Below, one piece after another: positions 10,635 through 19,136 of a stretch of DNA of 64,000 nucleotides. Where the stretch lies: NCBI RefSeq assembly GCF_003674095.1, contig NZ_RDBF01000008.1, positions 103,077 through 167,076 on the forward strand, read 5' to 3'. Below the pieces are notes generated by a model. The model saw nothing but the letters and a program-made list of their open reading frames with translations. It was not told the origin of the DNA and did not search any database. Each line of letters begins with the position of its first letter. Position 1 is the stretch's first letter. The position numbers and the translations under genes were made by a program. The DNA is from Aeromicrobium phragmitis (GTDB lineage: Bacteria; Actinomycetota; Actinomycetes; Propionibacteriales; Nocardioidaceae).

Positions 10635-11300
10635 GTGCCGCCCGCCGCCTCGCTCGCCGTCGTCGTCGCCGCCGTCTTCGCGGCACTCACCCGGTGGTGG
10701 CTCGCTCGCTTACCTGAGCCGGACGAGCCCGACGAGGACAAGGTGGCGTACGCGCAACTCGCTCAGCCGCCGTTCCTCGCCCTGGCGTGCGCGGTCGCGG
10801 GCGCGGTACTCGCGGCATGTGCGGTCTGGCAACTGCCGGAGCCGCTCGTCCCGGTCTGGACCCTGCTGGCGGCGATGACACCGGTCCTCGCCTACGTCGA
10901 CGCCCGAACGCATCTGCTGCCGTTCCTGATGGTGGCCCCGCTCTACGTCGGCACGTGGCTGCTCACCCTCGCCGTCGCGTGGGCCGGCGACGACTGGTCG
11001 ATCGCTCGCGATGCGCTGGTCGGCAACGTCGCCGTGTTCGCGACGTTCGTCCTCCTGTACGTCGTCGCCGGTCGCTTCTTCGCCGGTGGCTTCGGCTACG
11101 GCGACGTTCGGCTCTCGGCGGTCCTCGGCGTGGCACTCGGGCCGTTGGGTCTCACGGCGTCATTCGTCGGCCTCTACGCGGGCTTCGTCATCGCCGCCGT
11201 GGTCGGGATCGTGCGCAACCGCGGGCGCGTCCGCGGGGGCCCGCCGATCGCGTTCGGACCGGCGATGCTGCTGGGCGCCTTCGTCGGCACGTTCGTGTGA
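10635..11300 (+). CDS. GxGD (A24) prepilin peptidase-like membrane protease
   Basis: Predicted inner-membrane aspartic protease of the type IV leader peptidase family, 221 residues with about six hydrophobic helices. The two expected catalytic aspartates are visible: [10 protein letters not shown] near 87 and [14 protein letters not shown] near 151, the GxGD motif. The N-terminal Cys-rich methyltransferase domain of PilD is absent, so this is a peptidase-only form. No pilin or pilus assembly gene is in the window, so the substrate must be encoded elsewhere. It lies between aroE and aroC, an arrangement also seen in other actinobacteria. Confidence 0.88.
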   Translation: MPPAASLAVVVAAVFAALTRWWLARLPEPDEPDEDKVAYAQLAQPPFLALACAVAGAVLAACAVWQLPEPLVPVWTLLAAMTPVLAYVDARTHLLPFLMVAPLYVGTWLLTLAVAWAGDDWSIARDALVGNVAVFATFVLLYVVAGRFFAGGFGYGDVRLSAVLGVALGPLGLTASFVGLYAGFVIAAVVGIVRNRGRVRGGPPIAFGPAMLLGAFVGTFV

Positions 11301-11310
11301 CGGGCGCGTT

Positions 11311-11330
11311 CGGGGGCGACGCCGCCCCCG
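11311..11330 (+). terminator. Perfect GC hairpin before aroC
   Basis: An 8-bp perfect stem CGGGGGCG/CGCCCCCG with loop ACGC sits 10 nt after the peptidase stop. It lacks a T-run, so it may slow or stop transcription only weakly. Confidence 0.5.
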
Positions 11331-11333
11331 TGG

Positions 11334-11339
11334 AAGAAT
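11334..11339 (+). promoter_or_regulatory. Possible -10 box of aroC
   Basis: AAGAAT lies 7 nt before the aroC ATG with no Shine-Dalgarno sequence. It fits the leaderless spacing seen elsewhere in the window but lacks the initial T of TANNNT, so support is moderate. Confidence 0.35.
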
Positions 11340-11346
11340 CGGCCCC

Positions 11347-12525
11347 ATGCTTCGTTGGTTGACGGCCGGGGAATCCCACGGCCCTGCGCTGGTGGCCACC
11401 CTCGACGGACTCCCGGCCGGAGTCCAGGTCGCGAGCAAGGAGATCCAGGCGGCGCTCGCGCGGCGACGTCTCGGCTACGGCCGCGGCGCGCGCATGAACT
11501 TCGAGGCCGATGAGCTCGAGATCATCGGCGGGATCCGCCACGGTCGCACCCTCGGCAGCCCGATCGCGCTGCGCATCGGCAACAGCGAATGGCCCAAGTG
11601 GGAGCGCGTCATGGCGGCCGACCCGGTCGACGCCGACGAGCTGGCCGGCCTCAAACGCAACGCCCCGCTCACCCGGCCTCGGCCCGGTCACGCTGACCTC
11701 GCGGGCATGCAGAAGTACGACTTCGATGAGGCGCGGCCGATTCTGGAACGTGCGAGTGCGCGTGAAACGGCGGCTCGGGTCGCGCTCGGCGAGATCGCCG
11801 CCCGATTCCTCGAGCAGGCCGCGGGAGCGACGATCGTCAGTCACGTCGTCCAGATCGGCAGCGTGGCGGCGCCGGCGGGTCACCTGCCCACGCACGCCGA
11901 CGTCGAGCGTCTCGATGCCGATCCCGTGCGATGCTTCGACGCTGCGGCCTCGGAGGCCATGGTCGCCGAGATCGACGCGGCGCACAAAGACGGTGACACG
12001 CTCGGCGGCGTGGTCGAGGTGCTCGTCGACGGTCTCCCGCCGGGCCTCGGCTCGCACACCCAGTGGGACCGCAGGCTCGACAGCCGGCTGGCCGGCGCCC
12101 TCATGGGCATTCAGGCGATCAAGGGCGTCGAGCTCGGCGACGGATTCGAGCTGGCCCGCACCCGGGGTTCGGCAGCGCACGACGAGATCGTCCCGACGCC
12201 GGAGGGCATCCGCCGGGCGAGCGGTCGTTCCGGCGGCACCGAGGGCGGCATGACCACGGGCGAGGTGCTTCGCGTCCGCGCGGCGATGAAGCCGATCGCC
12301 ACGGTGCCGCGCGCGCTGCGCACCGTCGACGTCGCGACCGGCGAGGAAGCCGTCGCGCATCACCAGCGTTCCGACGTATGCGCCGTGCCGGCCGCGGGCA
12401 TCGTGGCGGAAGCCATGGTCGCGCTGGTCGTCGCAGGCGCGGTGCTGGAGAAGTTCGGCGGCGACTCGGTGGGGGAGACCTGCCGCAACGTGGAGTCCTA
12501 CCTGAACCACCTGAGGTTCCGGTGA
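11347..12525 (+). CDS. aroC: Chorismate synthase
   Basis: Converts 5-enolpyruvylshikimate-3-phosphate to chorismate with reduced FMN. The 392-residue protein starts [20 protein letters not shown], the GESHG motif being diagnostic. It also has [12 protein letters not shown] near 40, [15 protein letters not shown] near 135, and GGIEG-type [14 protein letters not shown] near 297. The ATG at 11347 is fixed by the conserved N-terminus; longer in-frame readings run back into the peptidase gene. The stop overlaps the aroK GTG (GTGA), so aroC-aroK-aroB-pepQ are translationally coupled. Confidence 0.96.
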   Translation: MLRWLTAGESHGPALVATLDGLPAGVQVASKEIQAALARRRLGYGRGARMNFEADELEIIGGIRHGRTLGSPIALRIGNSEWPKWERVMAADPVDADELAGLKRNAPLTRPRPGHADLAGMQKYDFDEARPILERASARETAARVALGEIAARFLEQAAGATIVSHVVQIGSVAAPAGHLPTHADVERLDADPVRCFDAAASEAMVAEIDAAHKDGDTLGGVVEVLVDGLPPGLGSHTQWDRRLDSRLAGALMGIQAIKGVELGDGFELARTRGSAAHDEIVPTPEGIRRASGRSGGTEGGMTTGEVLRVRAAMKPIATVPRALRTVDVATGEEAVAHHQRSDVCAVPAAGIVAEAMVALVVAGAVLEKFGGDSVGETCRNVESYLNHLRFR

Positions 12526-13031
12526 AGCCCGCCGTCGTCCTGGTCGGACCGCCCGGCGCCGGCAAGTCCACGGTCGCGGCCATCGTCGCGTCGCGCCTCG
12601 GACTCGCCGTCCGGGACACCGACGACGACATCGAGGCCGAGCAGGGGATCTCGGTGCAGGACATCTTCGTGGAGGCCGGTGAGCCGCGGTTCCGCGAGCT
12701 CGAGCACCGGGCCGTGGCGCGCGCCCTCTCCGAGCACGACGGCGTGGTGTCGCTCGGCGGTGGCGCCCCCCTGCACCCGCAGACCCGGCAGTTGCTGCGC
12801 GACCACCGAGTGGTCTTCCTCGACGTCGGACTCGCCCAGGCCGCAGCCCGAGTCGGACTGAATTCCGGCCGCCCGTTGCTCCTCGGCAACGTCCGCGGGC
12901 AGCTCAAGCGGCTCATGGACGAACGCCGCCCGGTCTACACCGAGGTCGCATCGGTCAGGATCGACACCGACGGTCGCACGCCCGAGGAGGTCGCCGAGGC
13001 CGTCGTCGACGTGGTGAAGGAGAGCCGATGA
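12522..13031 (+). CDS. aroK: Shikimate kinase
   Basis: Phosphorylates shikimate at the 3-hydroxyl. The 169-residue protein has a Walker [10 protein letters not shown] at about 9-17 and DTDDDIE near 32, where Asp contacts shikimate. It also has [11 protein letters not shown] (the Arg that binds shikimate) near 54, [11 protein letters not shown] near 79, and the LID/Arg motif [10 protein letters not shown] near 138. The GTG start gives exactly the family N-terminus and overlaps aroC by 4 nt. Confidence 0.95.
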   Translation: MKPAVVLVGPPGAGKSTVAAIVASRLGLAVRDTDDDIEAEQGISVQDIFVEAGEPRFRELEHRAVARALSEHDGVVSLGGGAPLHPQTRQLLRDHRVVFLDVGLAQAAARVGLNSGRPLLLGNVRGQLKRLMDERRPVYTEVASVRIDTDGRTPEEVAEAVVDVVKESR

Positions 13032-14110
13032 GCCGCCGGTTGCACGTCGCGACGGCGCATCCGTATGACGTCCACGTTGAGCACGGCGCCGATGCGCAGT
13101 TGCCCGGACTCGTCCCGCAGGACACCGAGCGCGTCGCGATCGTGCACAGTCCGGCGGTCACCGATCGCGCCGAGCGGCTCGCCGGCACGCTGTCGCATCA
13201 GCAGGTGCTGCTCATCGAGACGCCCGACGGCGAACAGGCCAAGACCCCCGAGTTTCTGGCCCATTGCTGGAGCCGACTGGCCCAGCACGGCTACACCCGC
13301 TCGGACCTCGTCGTCGGTGTCGGCGGCGGGGCCACCACCGACCTCGCCGGTTTCCTCGCGGCCAGCTGGCTGCGCGGGGTGCGGTTCGTCACCGTGCCGA
13401 CGACCGTCCTGGGGATGGTCGACGCCGCCGTGGGCGGCAAGACCGGGATCAATCTTCGCGAGGGCAAGAACCTCGTCGGAGCGTTCCACGAGCCCATCGG
13501 CGTGCTCTGCGACCTGGAGGCGCTGGCGACCCTTCCGGCGGCCGAGATCCGCAGCGGGCTGGCCGAGATCGTCAAGTGCGGGTTCATCGCCGATCCGCAG
13601 ATCCTCGACGTCGTCGAGGCCGATCCAGCGGCGGCAGCCGATCCGCACGACGCGGTGCTCGCCGACCTCATCGCCCGCGGGATCGCGGTCAAGGCCGCGA
13701 CGGTCGCCGGTGATCTCACCGAGCGCGGCCCCGGGGGCCTCATCGGCCGTGAGGCCCTCAACTACGGCCACACGCTCGGCCATGCGATCGAGCGTCACGA
13801 GCAGTACCGGGTCCGGCACGGCGAGGCGATCAGCATCGGCATGGTGTTCGTGGCCGAGTTGGCGCACCGGTCGGGACACATCGACTCGCGCTTGCTCGCC
13901 CGCCACCGCAGGGTGCTCGACGTCCTCGGCCTGCCCACCACGTACCGCGACGGGCTCTTCGACGCGTTGCTCGACGGCATGCGCCTGGACAAGAAGTCGC
14001 GCGGTTCGACCTTGCGGTTCGTCGTGTTGCACGGCCTCGCTGCGCCGGCGATCCTCGCCGGGCCGGACGCGGCCCTGCTGCGTGGCAGCTACGAGGCGAT
14101 CGTCGAGTGA
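13028..14110 (+). CDS. aroB: 3-Dehydroquinate synthase
   Basis: Zn- and NAD-dependent cyclisation of DAHP to 3-dehydroquinate. In the 360-residue protein, GVGGGATTDLAGFLAA near 96 binds NAD and PTTVLGMVDAAVGGKTGIN near 121 binds substrate. Metal ligands lie in GLAEIVKCG near 178 and in NYGHTLGHAIE and RHGEAISIGM. It is coupled on both sides by 4-nt overlaps (ATGA with aroK, GTGA with pepQ). aroQ (dehydroquinase) is not in this operon. Confidence 0.96.
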   Translation: MSRRLHVATAHPYDVHVEHGADAQLPGLVPQDTERVAIVHSPAVTDRAERLAGTLSHQQVLLIETPDGEQAKTPEFLAHCWSRLAQHGYTRSDLVVGVGGGATTDLAGFLAASWLRGVRFVTVPTTVLGMVDAAVGGKTGINLREGKNLVGAFHEPIGVLCDLEALATLPAAEIRSGLAEIVKCGFIADPQILDVVEADPAAAADPHDAVLADLIARGIAVKAATVAGDLTERGPGGLIGREALNYGHTLGHAIERHEQYRVRHGEAISIGMVFVAELAHRSGHIDSRLLARHRRVLDVLGLPTTYRDGLFDALLDGMRLDKKSRGSTLRFVVLHGLAAPAILAGPDAALLRGSYEAIVE

Positions 14111-15153
14111 GCGCCGCGGACCGCCGAGAGCGGCTCGCCACGCTGCTGCGGGAGCGCGACGCCGATGCGATGTACGTCGGCGACCTCGTCAACGTCCGCT
14201 ATCTCACCGGTTTCACCGGCTCCAACGGCGCGGTCCTCGTCCACGCGGACGGTACGACCGTGTTCTTCACCGACGGGCGCTACCAGGACCAGGCGGCCGT
14301 CGAGGTCCCCGGCGTCGAGCGCGTCATCACCCGCCGGATCCTCGACGAGGTCCGTGCCCGCACCGCGGGGACGCTCGTGGCGGAGACGCACCTGCTCGCC
14401 GTGGACGCCTGGGAGCAACTCGGCCGGCCGGGGGCGGCCGGGCGCCTCGTCGAGGGACTGCGGGAGACCAAGGACGACGACGAGATCGACGCGCTCCGCC
14501 GGGCCTGCACGGTCTCGACCACGGCGCTCGAGCAGCTCCTCGCCGGCCCGCTCCTGGGACGCAGTGAGCGCGAGCTCGCCCGCGACCTCGAGTGGCGCAT
14601 GCTGGAAGTCGGGGCCGAGGACAAGGCGTTCGACACGATCCTCGCGGCCGGCGACCACACCTCGATCCCGCATCATCGCCCCACGGAGCGGACGGTGCAG
14701 GAGGGCGATCTGCTCAAGATCGACTTCGGTGCGCGAGTCGACGGTTACCACGCCGATTGCACACGAACCGTCGTCGTGGGCGCGGCTGCGGACTGGCAGC
14801 GCGAGATCTACGCGGCGGTCCGCGCATCGCAGGCCGCGGGCGTCGAGCGGCTGCGCGACGGTGTCCCGGTTCCGGAAGCGCACGCGGCCGCCGTCGACAG
14901 CCTCGAGGAAGCCGGTTGGCTGCACGCCTTCACCACCGGTCTCGGACACGGGGTGGGGCTGCAGATCCACGAGGACCCGTTTCTCGGTCCTGGTCACCCG
15001 AGTACACTGACTCGTCGCACTGTTCTGACGATGGAACCGGGGATTTATCTGCCGGGTCGCGGGGGAGTGCGCATCGAAGACACCGTCCTCGTGACCGACT
15101 CCGGCCCCGAGGTCCTGACCACGACGACCAAAGACCTCATGGAGATCGCCTGA
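14107..15153 (+). CDS. pepQ: Xaa-Pro aminopeptidase-like M24 peptidase
   Basis: Metal-dependent peptidase of the creatinase/prolidase fold, 348 residues. The N-terminal creatinase domain (1-125) includes [10 protein letters not shown]. The M24 domain shows all five metal ligands: the two Asp in [16 protein letters not shown] near 205, His in [12 protein letters not shown] near 279, Glu in MEPGIYLPG near 309, and Glu in RIEDTVLVT near 323. An M24 peptidase directly before efp is a conserved actinobacterial arrangement. Whether it acts as a prolidase or an aminopeptidase P is uncertain. Confidence 0.88.
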   Translation: MSAADRRERLATLLRERDADAMYVGDLVNVRYLTGFTGSNGAVLVHADGTTVFFTDGRYQDQAAVEVPGVERVITRRILDEVRARTAGTLVAETHLLAVDAWEQLGRPGAAGRLVEGLRETKDDDEIDALRRACTVSTTALEQLLAGPLLGRSERELARDLEWRMLEVGAEDKAFDTILAAGDHTSIPHHRPTERTVQEGDLLKIDFGARVDGYHADCTRTVVVGAAADWQREIYAAVRASQAAGVERLRDGVPVPEAHAAAVDSLEEAGWLHAFTTGLGHGVGLQIHEDPFLGPGHPSTLTRRTVLTMEPGIYLPGRGGVRIEDTVLVTDSGPEVLTTTTKDLMEIA

Positions 15154-15716
15154 TGGCCACCACGAACGACCTGAAGAACGGCATGGTGCTCAACCTCGAC
15201 GGACAGCTGTGGTCCGTCGTGTGGTTCCAGCACCACAAGCCCGGCAAGGGCGGCGCGGTCGTGCGCACGAAGCTCAAGAACGTGACCAGCGGCAAGGTCG
15301 TGGACAAGACGTTCAACGCCGACGTCAAGGTCGAGGTCGCCAACGTCGACAAGCGCGACATGCAGTACCTGTACCACGACGGCACGTCCTACGTGTTTAT
15401 GGACAACAGCACGTACGACCAACTCGAACTGAACGAGGCGGTCGTGGGTGATGCCAAGGACTACATGCTGGAGAACCAGAGCGCCGTCGTGGCGGTGAAC
15501 GAGGGCACCCCGCTGTACATCGAGCTCCCGGCGTCGGTCGAGCTCGTCGTCGAGTACACGGAGCCGGGCCTGCAGGGCGACCGTTCCAGCGGCGGCACCA
15601 AGCCCGCGCGCCTGCAGACCGGCAAGGAGATCCAGGTCCCGCTGTTCATCACCAACGGCGAGAAGATCAAGGTCGACACGCGCGACGGCAGCTACCTCGG
15701 CCGCGTGCAGTCCTGA
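15153..15716 (+). CDS. efp: Translation elongation factor P
   Basis: Rescues ribosomes stalled on polyproline stretches; 187 residues with the three beta-barrel domains of EF-P. The tip loop of domain I, which reaches the peptidyl-transferase centre, reads [14 protein letters not shown] with Lys32 at the apex. Actinobacterial EF-Ps usually carry the palindromic PGKGP loop with an unmodified Lys; here the last Pro is Gly. The C-terminal signature includes [17 protein letters not shown] near 135. The ATG shares one base with the pepQ stop, and nusB follows in the same way. Confidence 0.96.
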   Translation: MATTNDLKNGMVLNLDGQLWSVVWFQHHKPGKGGAVVRTKLKNVTSGKVVDKTFNADVKVEVANVDKRDMQYLYHDGTSYVFMDNSTYDQLELNEAVVGDAKDYMLENQSAVVAVNEGTPLYIELPASVELVVEYTEPGLQGDRSSGGTKPARLQTGKEIQVPLFITNGEKIKVDTRDGSYLGRVQS

Positions 15717-16126
15717 TGGGCGCACGCACCCGCTACCGCAAACGCGCCTTGGACATCCTCTTCGAGTCCGAGGCGCGCGGCGGTGACCTGAGCGCGACGC
15801 TCGCGGACCGGTTGGCGGTCAACGATCCGCCGATCAATGCCTACACCGTGCAGCTCGTCGAGGGCGTCGTGGCGCATCAGGAGCGTATCGACGCGCTGCT
15901 CGGTGAGCATTCGCGCGGCTGGACCCTCGACCGCATGCCGGCGGTCGACCGCAACCTCCTGCGCATCGGGGCCTACGAGATCCTCTACTGCGAGGACGTT
16001 CCCGACCCCGTCGCCGTGAGCGAGGCCGTCGACCTGGCCACCGACCTCTCGACCGACGAGTCGCCCCGCTTCGTCAACGGCCTGCTGAGTCGGCTCATCG
16101 ACCTCAAACCCACCCTCTCCCTCTAG
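15716..16126 (+). CDS. nusB: Transcription antitermination protein NusB
   Basis: All-helical 136-residue NusB that binds boxA with S10 during rRNA transcription. The start GARTRYRKRALDILFESEAR and the C-terminal segment YCEDVPDPVAVSEAVDLA followed by FVNGLLSRL are typical. The ATG overlaps the efp stop (TGATG). It is the last gene of the aro-efp-nusB operon; a large palindrome follows 29 nt after its stop. Confidence 0.95.
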   Translation: MGARTRYRKRALDILFESEARGGDLSATLADRLAVNDPPINAYTVQLVEGVVAHQERIDALLGEHSRGWTLDRMPAVDRNLLRIGAYEILYCEDVPDPVAVSEAVDLATDLSTDESPRFVNGLLSRLIDLKPTLSL

Positions 16127-16519
16127 CCGGGCCAAGGCGCGAGACCGCGCGAGATGTGGTCGCTTTCGGGTCACTCAGGGGTGTCTCGATGACCCGAAAC
16201 TGACCACTTCTCGGGCCCGGGGCCCGGGTGTCTCAGCTTGCGGACGCAGCGGCGGGGTCAGTCCGACTTTCGGCCAGTTGTGGCCGCTCCGGGCGCCGCG
16301 AAAGGGCGCAAACCGGCCACACGTTACGCGCACCCGAGGGAGGGGCACGGACTCCGAACCGGGCTCGAAACGGGACGAATTTCAACTTTTTCCTCGCCCT
16401 GGGATCGCAGTCCTATTCCCGATTCGGGGTGCCACCACCGGGTCGCGGGAACGCCAGAAGGCCGTTACCCTCGCTTGCTGGCCGTGAGAGTCGCGGTCGT
16501 CGCAATGACGGGACGGTGC
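16127..16519. other. Non-coding region between nusB and the osmoprotectant transporter
   Basis: About 390 nt without a convincing gene. It holds the 52-nt palindrome at 16156-16207 and a GC-only palindrome near 16210-16228. A perfect small hairpin CGGCCAGTTGTGGCCG lies at 16271-16286. An AT-richer stretch is at 16376-16393, and a -10-like TACCCT at 16466-16471 precedes the transporter operon. Confidence 0.7.
16156..16207. repeat. 52-nt imperfect palindrome after nusB
   Basis: Left arm GTGGTCGCTTTCGGGTCA (16156-16173) and right arm TGACCCGAAACTGACCAC (16190-16207) match at 16 of 18 positions around a 16-nt loop. It could end the nusB operon or be a copy of a dispersed palindromic repeat; no second copy is in the window. 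Confidence 0.7.
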
Positions 16520-17182
16520 ATGACAGCGGTCTCCGACTTCTTCACCTTCGTCGCCGAACGATGGTCGATTCTGTCGTTCCTGGCCTACCAGCATGTGAGC
16601 CTCGTGGTGCAGACGCTCCTCCTGGCGACGGTCCTCGCGATCGTCGTGGGAGTGCTCGCATCCCGCACCAGCTGGGGTGTCAACGTGGCCCAGGCGTTCT
16701 CCGCGATCGGCCTCACCGTGCCCTCGTACGCCCTGCTCGGACTGCTCGTCGGCATCGTCAGCATCGGTGTCCTCCCGTCGGTCATCGCGCTGGTGTTCTT
16801 CGGCTTCCTGCCGATCCTGCGCAACGTCGTCGTGGGGCTGAACGGCGTCGATCCCGCCCTCATCGAATCCGCACGAGGCATGGGGATGAGCCGGCTCAGC
16901 ACGCTCGTGCGTCTCGAGCTCCCGCTCGCCTGGCCGGTCATCATGACCGGGGTCCGGGTGTCCGCGCAGATGCTCATGGGCATCGCCGCCATCGCCGCCT
17001 ACGCCCTCGGGCCGGGACTCGGCGGCTACATCTTCTCGGGTATCTCGCGCATGGGAGGCGCGAATGCCACGAACGCGATCGTCGCCGGCACGATCGGGAT
17101 CCTGATTCTGGCCGTGATCCTCGACGTCGCTCTGAACCTGTTGACCCGCTTCACCACCTCCAAGGGGATCTCCCGTGTCTGA
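16520..17182 (+). CDS. Osmoprotectant ABC transporter permease (OpuCB-like)
   Basis: Inner-membrane permease for glycine betaine/choline-type compounds, 220 residues with about five to six helices. The cytoplasmic EAA loop that contacts the ATPase is ESARGMGMSRLSTLVRLELP near 115. I chose ATG 16520 because of a weak GGGACGG upstream. ATG 16505 and GTG 16484 are in-frame alternatives, the last only 12 nt after the -10-like TACCCT. The ATPase GTG lies inside its 3' end (8-nt overlap). The permease-ATPase-permease-binding protein order is that of OpuC/ProU-type systems. The actual substrate is inferred. Confidence 0.85.
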   Translation: MTAVSDFFTFVAERWSILSFLAYQHVSLVVQTLLLATVLAIVVGVLASRTSWGVNVAQAFSAIGLTVPSYALLGLLVGIVSIGVLPSVIALVFFGFLPILRNVVVGLNGVDPALIESARGMGMSRLSTLVRLELPLAWPVIMTGVRVSAQMLMGIAAIAAYALGPGLGGYIFSGISRMGGANATNAIVAGTIGILILAVILDVALNLLTRFTTSKGISRV

Positions 17183-18365
17183 GACCACCAGCAAGGCCGG
17201 CGAGCGCATCCTGCTCGAACACATCACCAAGCGCTACCCGGGCCAGTCGACGCCCGCCGTCGACGACATCACGATCGAGTTTCCCGCCGGCGAGATCATC
17301 ATGCTCGTCGGCCCGTCGGGCTGCGGCAAGACGACGACGATGAAGATGATCAATCGGCTCATCGAGCCCTCCTCGGGTCGCATCCTGATCGGCGACGAGG
17401 ACGTCACCGACGCGAACCCCGATGAGCTGCGCCGCCGCATCGGTTACGTCATCCAGGGCGCCGGTCTGTTCCCGCACTTCACGGTCGGCGACAACATCGC
17501 CCTCGTGCCGCGGATGCTCAAGTGGGACAAGCAGCGGATCGTCGACCGGGTGGACGAGCTGCTCGATCTCGTCGGCCTCGACCCCGAGGAGTACCGGGAC
17601 CGCTACCCGCGTGAGCTGTCCGGCGGGCAGCAACAGCGCGTGGGCGTGGCCCGCGCCCTCGCCGCCGACCCGCCCGTGCTGCTCATGGACGAGCCGTTCG
17701 GCGCCGTGGACCCGATCACCCGACAACGACTGCAGGACGAGCTGCTGCGGCTCCAGGAGGAGCTGCACAAGACGATCGTCTTCGTCACCCACGACTTCGA
17801 CGAGGCCGTGAAGCTCGGCGACCGCATCGCGATCCTGCAGACCGGCTCACAGGTCGTGCAATACGACACCCCCGAGCAGATCCTCGCCAATCCCGCCGAC
17901 GAGTTCGTCGAGGGCTTCGTCGGCCGCGGTGCCGCGCTCAAGCAGCTCACCCTCACCCGCGTCCGCGACATCGAACTCCACGAGGCCGCGGTCGCGCACG
18001 TCGGCGACGACGCGCACGAGGCGGTCGCCGGCGCCAAGGCGATCGACCGCGAGCACGTCATCGTGCTGGACAAGAACGAGCGCCCGCTGCGCTGGATGTC
18101 GCTGCGCGAGCTGGCTCGGCCCGGCGCGCTGGAGAACGTGAGGCGTGATGCCGAACTCGAGGTGGTGAGCCTGGGGTCGACCCTCAACGACGCGCTCGAC
18201 GAGATGCTCACCTCCTCGCACGGGGTCGTCGTGGTCACCGGGCGCCGCAACACCTACCAGGGGGTCGTGCGCGTGGAGACGGTGATGGAGGCGATGCAGG
18301 GTATCCAGTCCGCCGCAGCGGAGGCGGCCACGATGGAGGAACCGGTGGGTGATCCGCAGCCATGA
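17175..18365 (+). CDS. Osmoprotectant ABC transporter ATP-binding protein (OpuCA-like)
   Basis: Energises the transporter; 396 residues. Motifs are Walker A GPSGCGKTT near 46, Q-loop YVIQGAGLFPH near 92, signature LSGGQQQRVG near 148, Walker B VLLMDEPFGAVDP near 168 and switch His in FVTHDFDEA near 203. A C-terminal extension of about 140 residues corresponds to the CBS-pair region of OpuCA, where family members sense ionic strength or cyclic-di-AMP. The CBS repeats here are divergent, so the regulatory role is inference. The GTG start overlaps the permease end, and the next gene starts at an ATGA overlap. Confidence 0.9.
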   Translation: MSETTSKAGERILLEHITKRYPGQSTPAVDDITIEFPAGEIIMLVGPSGCGKTTTMKMINRLIEPSSGRILIGDEDVTDANPDELRRRIGYVIQGAGLFPHFTVGDNIALVPRMLKWDKQRIVDRVDELLDLVGLDPEEYRDRYPRELSGGQQQRVGVARALAADPPVLLMDEPFGAVDPITRQRLQDELLRLQEELHKTIVFVTHDFDEAVKLGDRIAILQTGSQVVQYDTPEQILANPADEFVEGFVGRGAALKQLTLTRVRDIELHEAAVAHVGDDAHEAVAGAKAIDREHVIVLDKNERPLRWMSLRELARPGALENVRRDAELEVVSLGSTLNDALDEMLTSSHGVVVVTGRRNTYQGVVRVETVMEAMQGIQSAAAEAATMEEPVGDPQP

Positions 18366-19135
18366 GTTCGCTGACCGCCACTGACACCACGCAGGCCGCG
18401 ACGGTCGCGGACCGCGCGGGCATCGGCCGGTACGTCACCCAGCCGCTGTTGTGCGTGCTCGTCGTCGCTGCATGCCTCGGCTACGTGCGGCTCGCCGACG
18501 TCTCGGCGAGCGAGGCCCGGTCACTCTCGGTCCCGAACCTGCTGACCTTGGTCCGTGAGCACCTCACGGTGAGCCTCATCGCCACCGTCGTCACCGTCGT
18601 GTTGGCCATCCCGATCGGCGTGCTGCTGACCCGCGGGGCGCTGCGCCGGTTCAGCCGCCCGATCATCACGGTCGCCGGCTTCGGTCAGGCCGCTCCGGCG
18701 ATCGGACTCATCGCGCTCGGCGCCGCGATCTTCGGCATCGGCACCGTGGGAGCCACCATCGCGCTCGTGGTCTACGGGCTGCTGCCGATCATCGCGAACA
18801 CGGTCACCGGGCTCGACTCGGTGGACCCCAAGCTCGTCGAGGCGGCCCGCGGTATGGGGATGTCGGGATTCATGACCCTGCTGCGGGTCGAGCTCCCGCT
18901 CGCCCTGCCGATCATCGTCGCGGGCGTCCGCACCGCGCTCGTGCTCATCGTCGGCACCGCGGCGTTGGTGACGTTCACCGGCGGCGGGGGACTGGGGGAG
19001 CTCATCACCTCGGGCATCAACCTGCGTCAGAACGTCGTGCTGATCGTCGGGGCCCTGCTGATCGCCGCCCTCGCCCTGTTCATCGACTGGCTCGCCCGGC
19101 TCGTGGAGCTCGTGGCGTCGCCGAAGGGAGTGTGA
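18362..19135 (+). CDS. Osmoprotectant ABC transporter permease (OpuCD-like)
   Basis: Second permease, 257 residues, with a longer N-terminus and one extra hydrophobic segment (about 27-45) compared with the first. The EAA loop is EAARGMGMSGFMTLLRVELP near 160, closely paralleling the first permease and indicating a heterodimeric channel. The GGGGLGELITSGINLRQN segment near 202 is typical of this subfamily. The binding-protein gene starts 1 nt after its stop. Confidence 0.88.
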   Translation: MSSLTATDTTQAATVADRAGIGRYVTQPLLCVLVVAACLGYVRLADVSASEARSLSVPNLLTLVREHLTVSLIATVVTVVLAIPIGVLLTRGALRRFSRPIITVAGFGQAAPAIGLIALGAAIFGIGTVGATIALVVYGLLPIIANTVTGLDSVDPKLVEAARGMGMSGFMTLLRVELPLALPIIVAGVRTALVLIVGTAALVTFTGGGGLGELITSGINLRQNVVLIVGALLIAALALFIDWLARLVELVASPKGV

Positions 19136-19136
19136 C

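Noticed and set aside
16127..16519. tRNA or small RNA gene in the nusB gap
   Set aside because: I could not fold a cloverleaf or find TTCRANYC-type T-arm sequences; only palindromes are visible.
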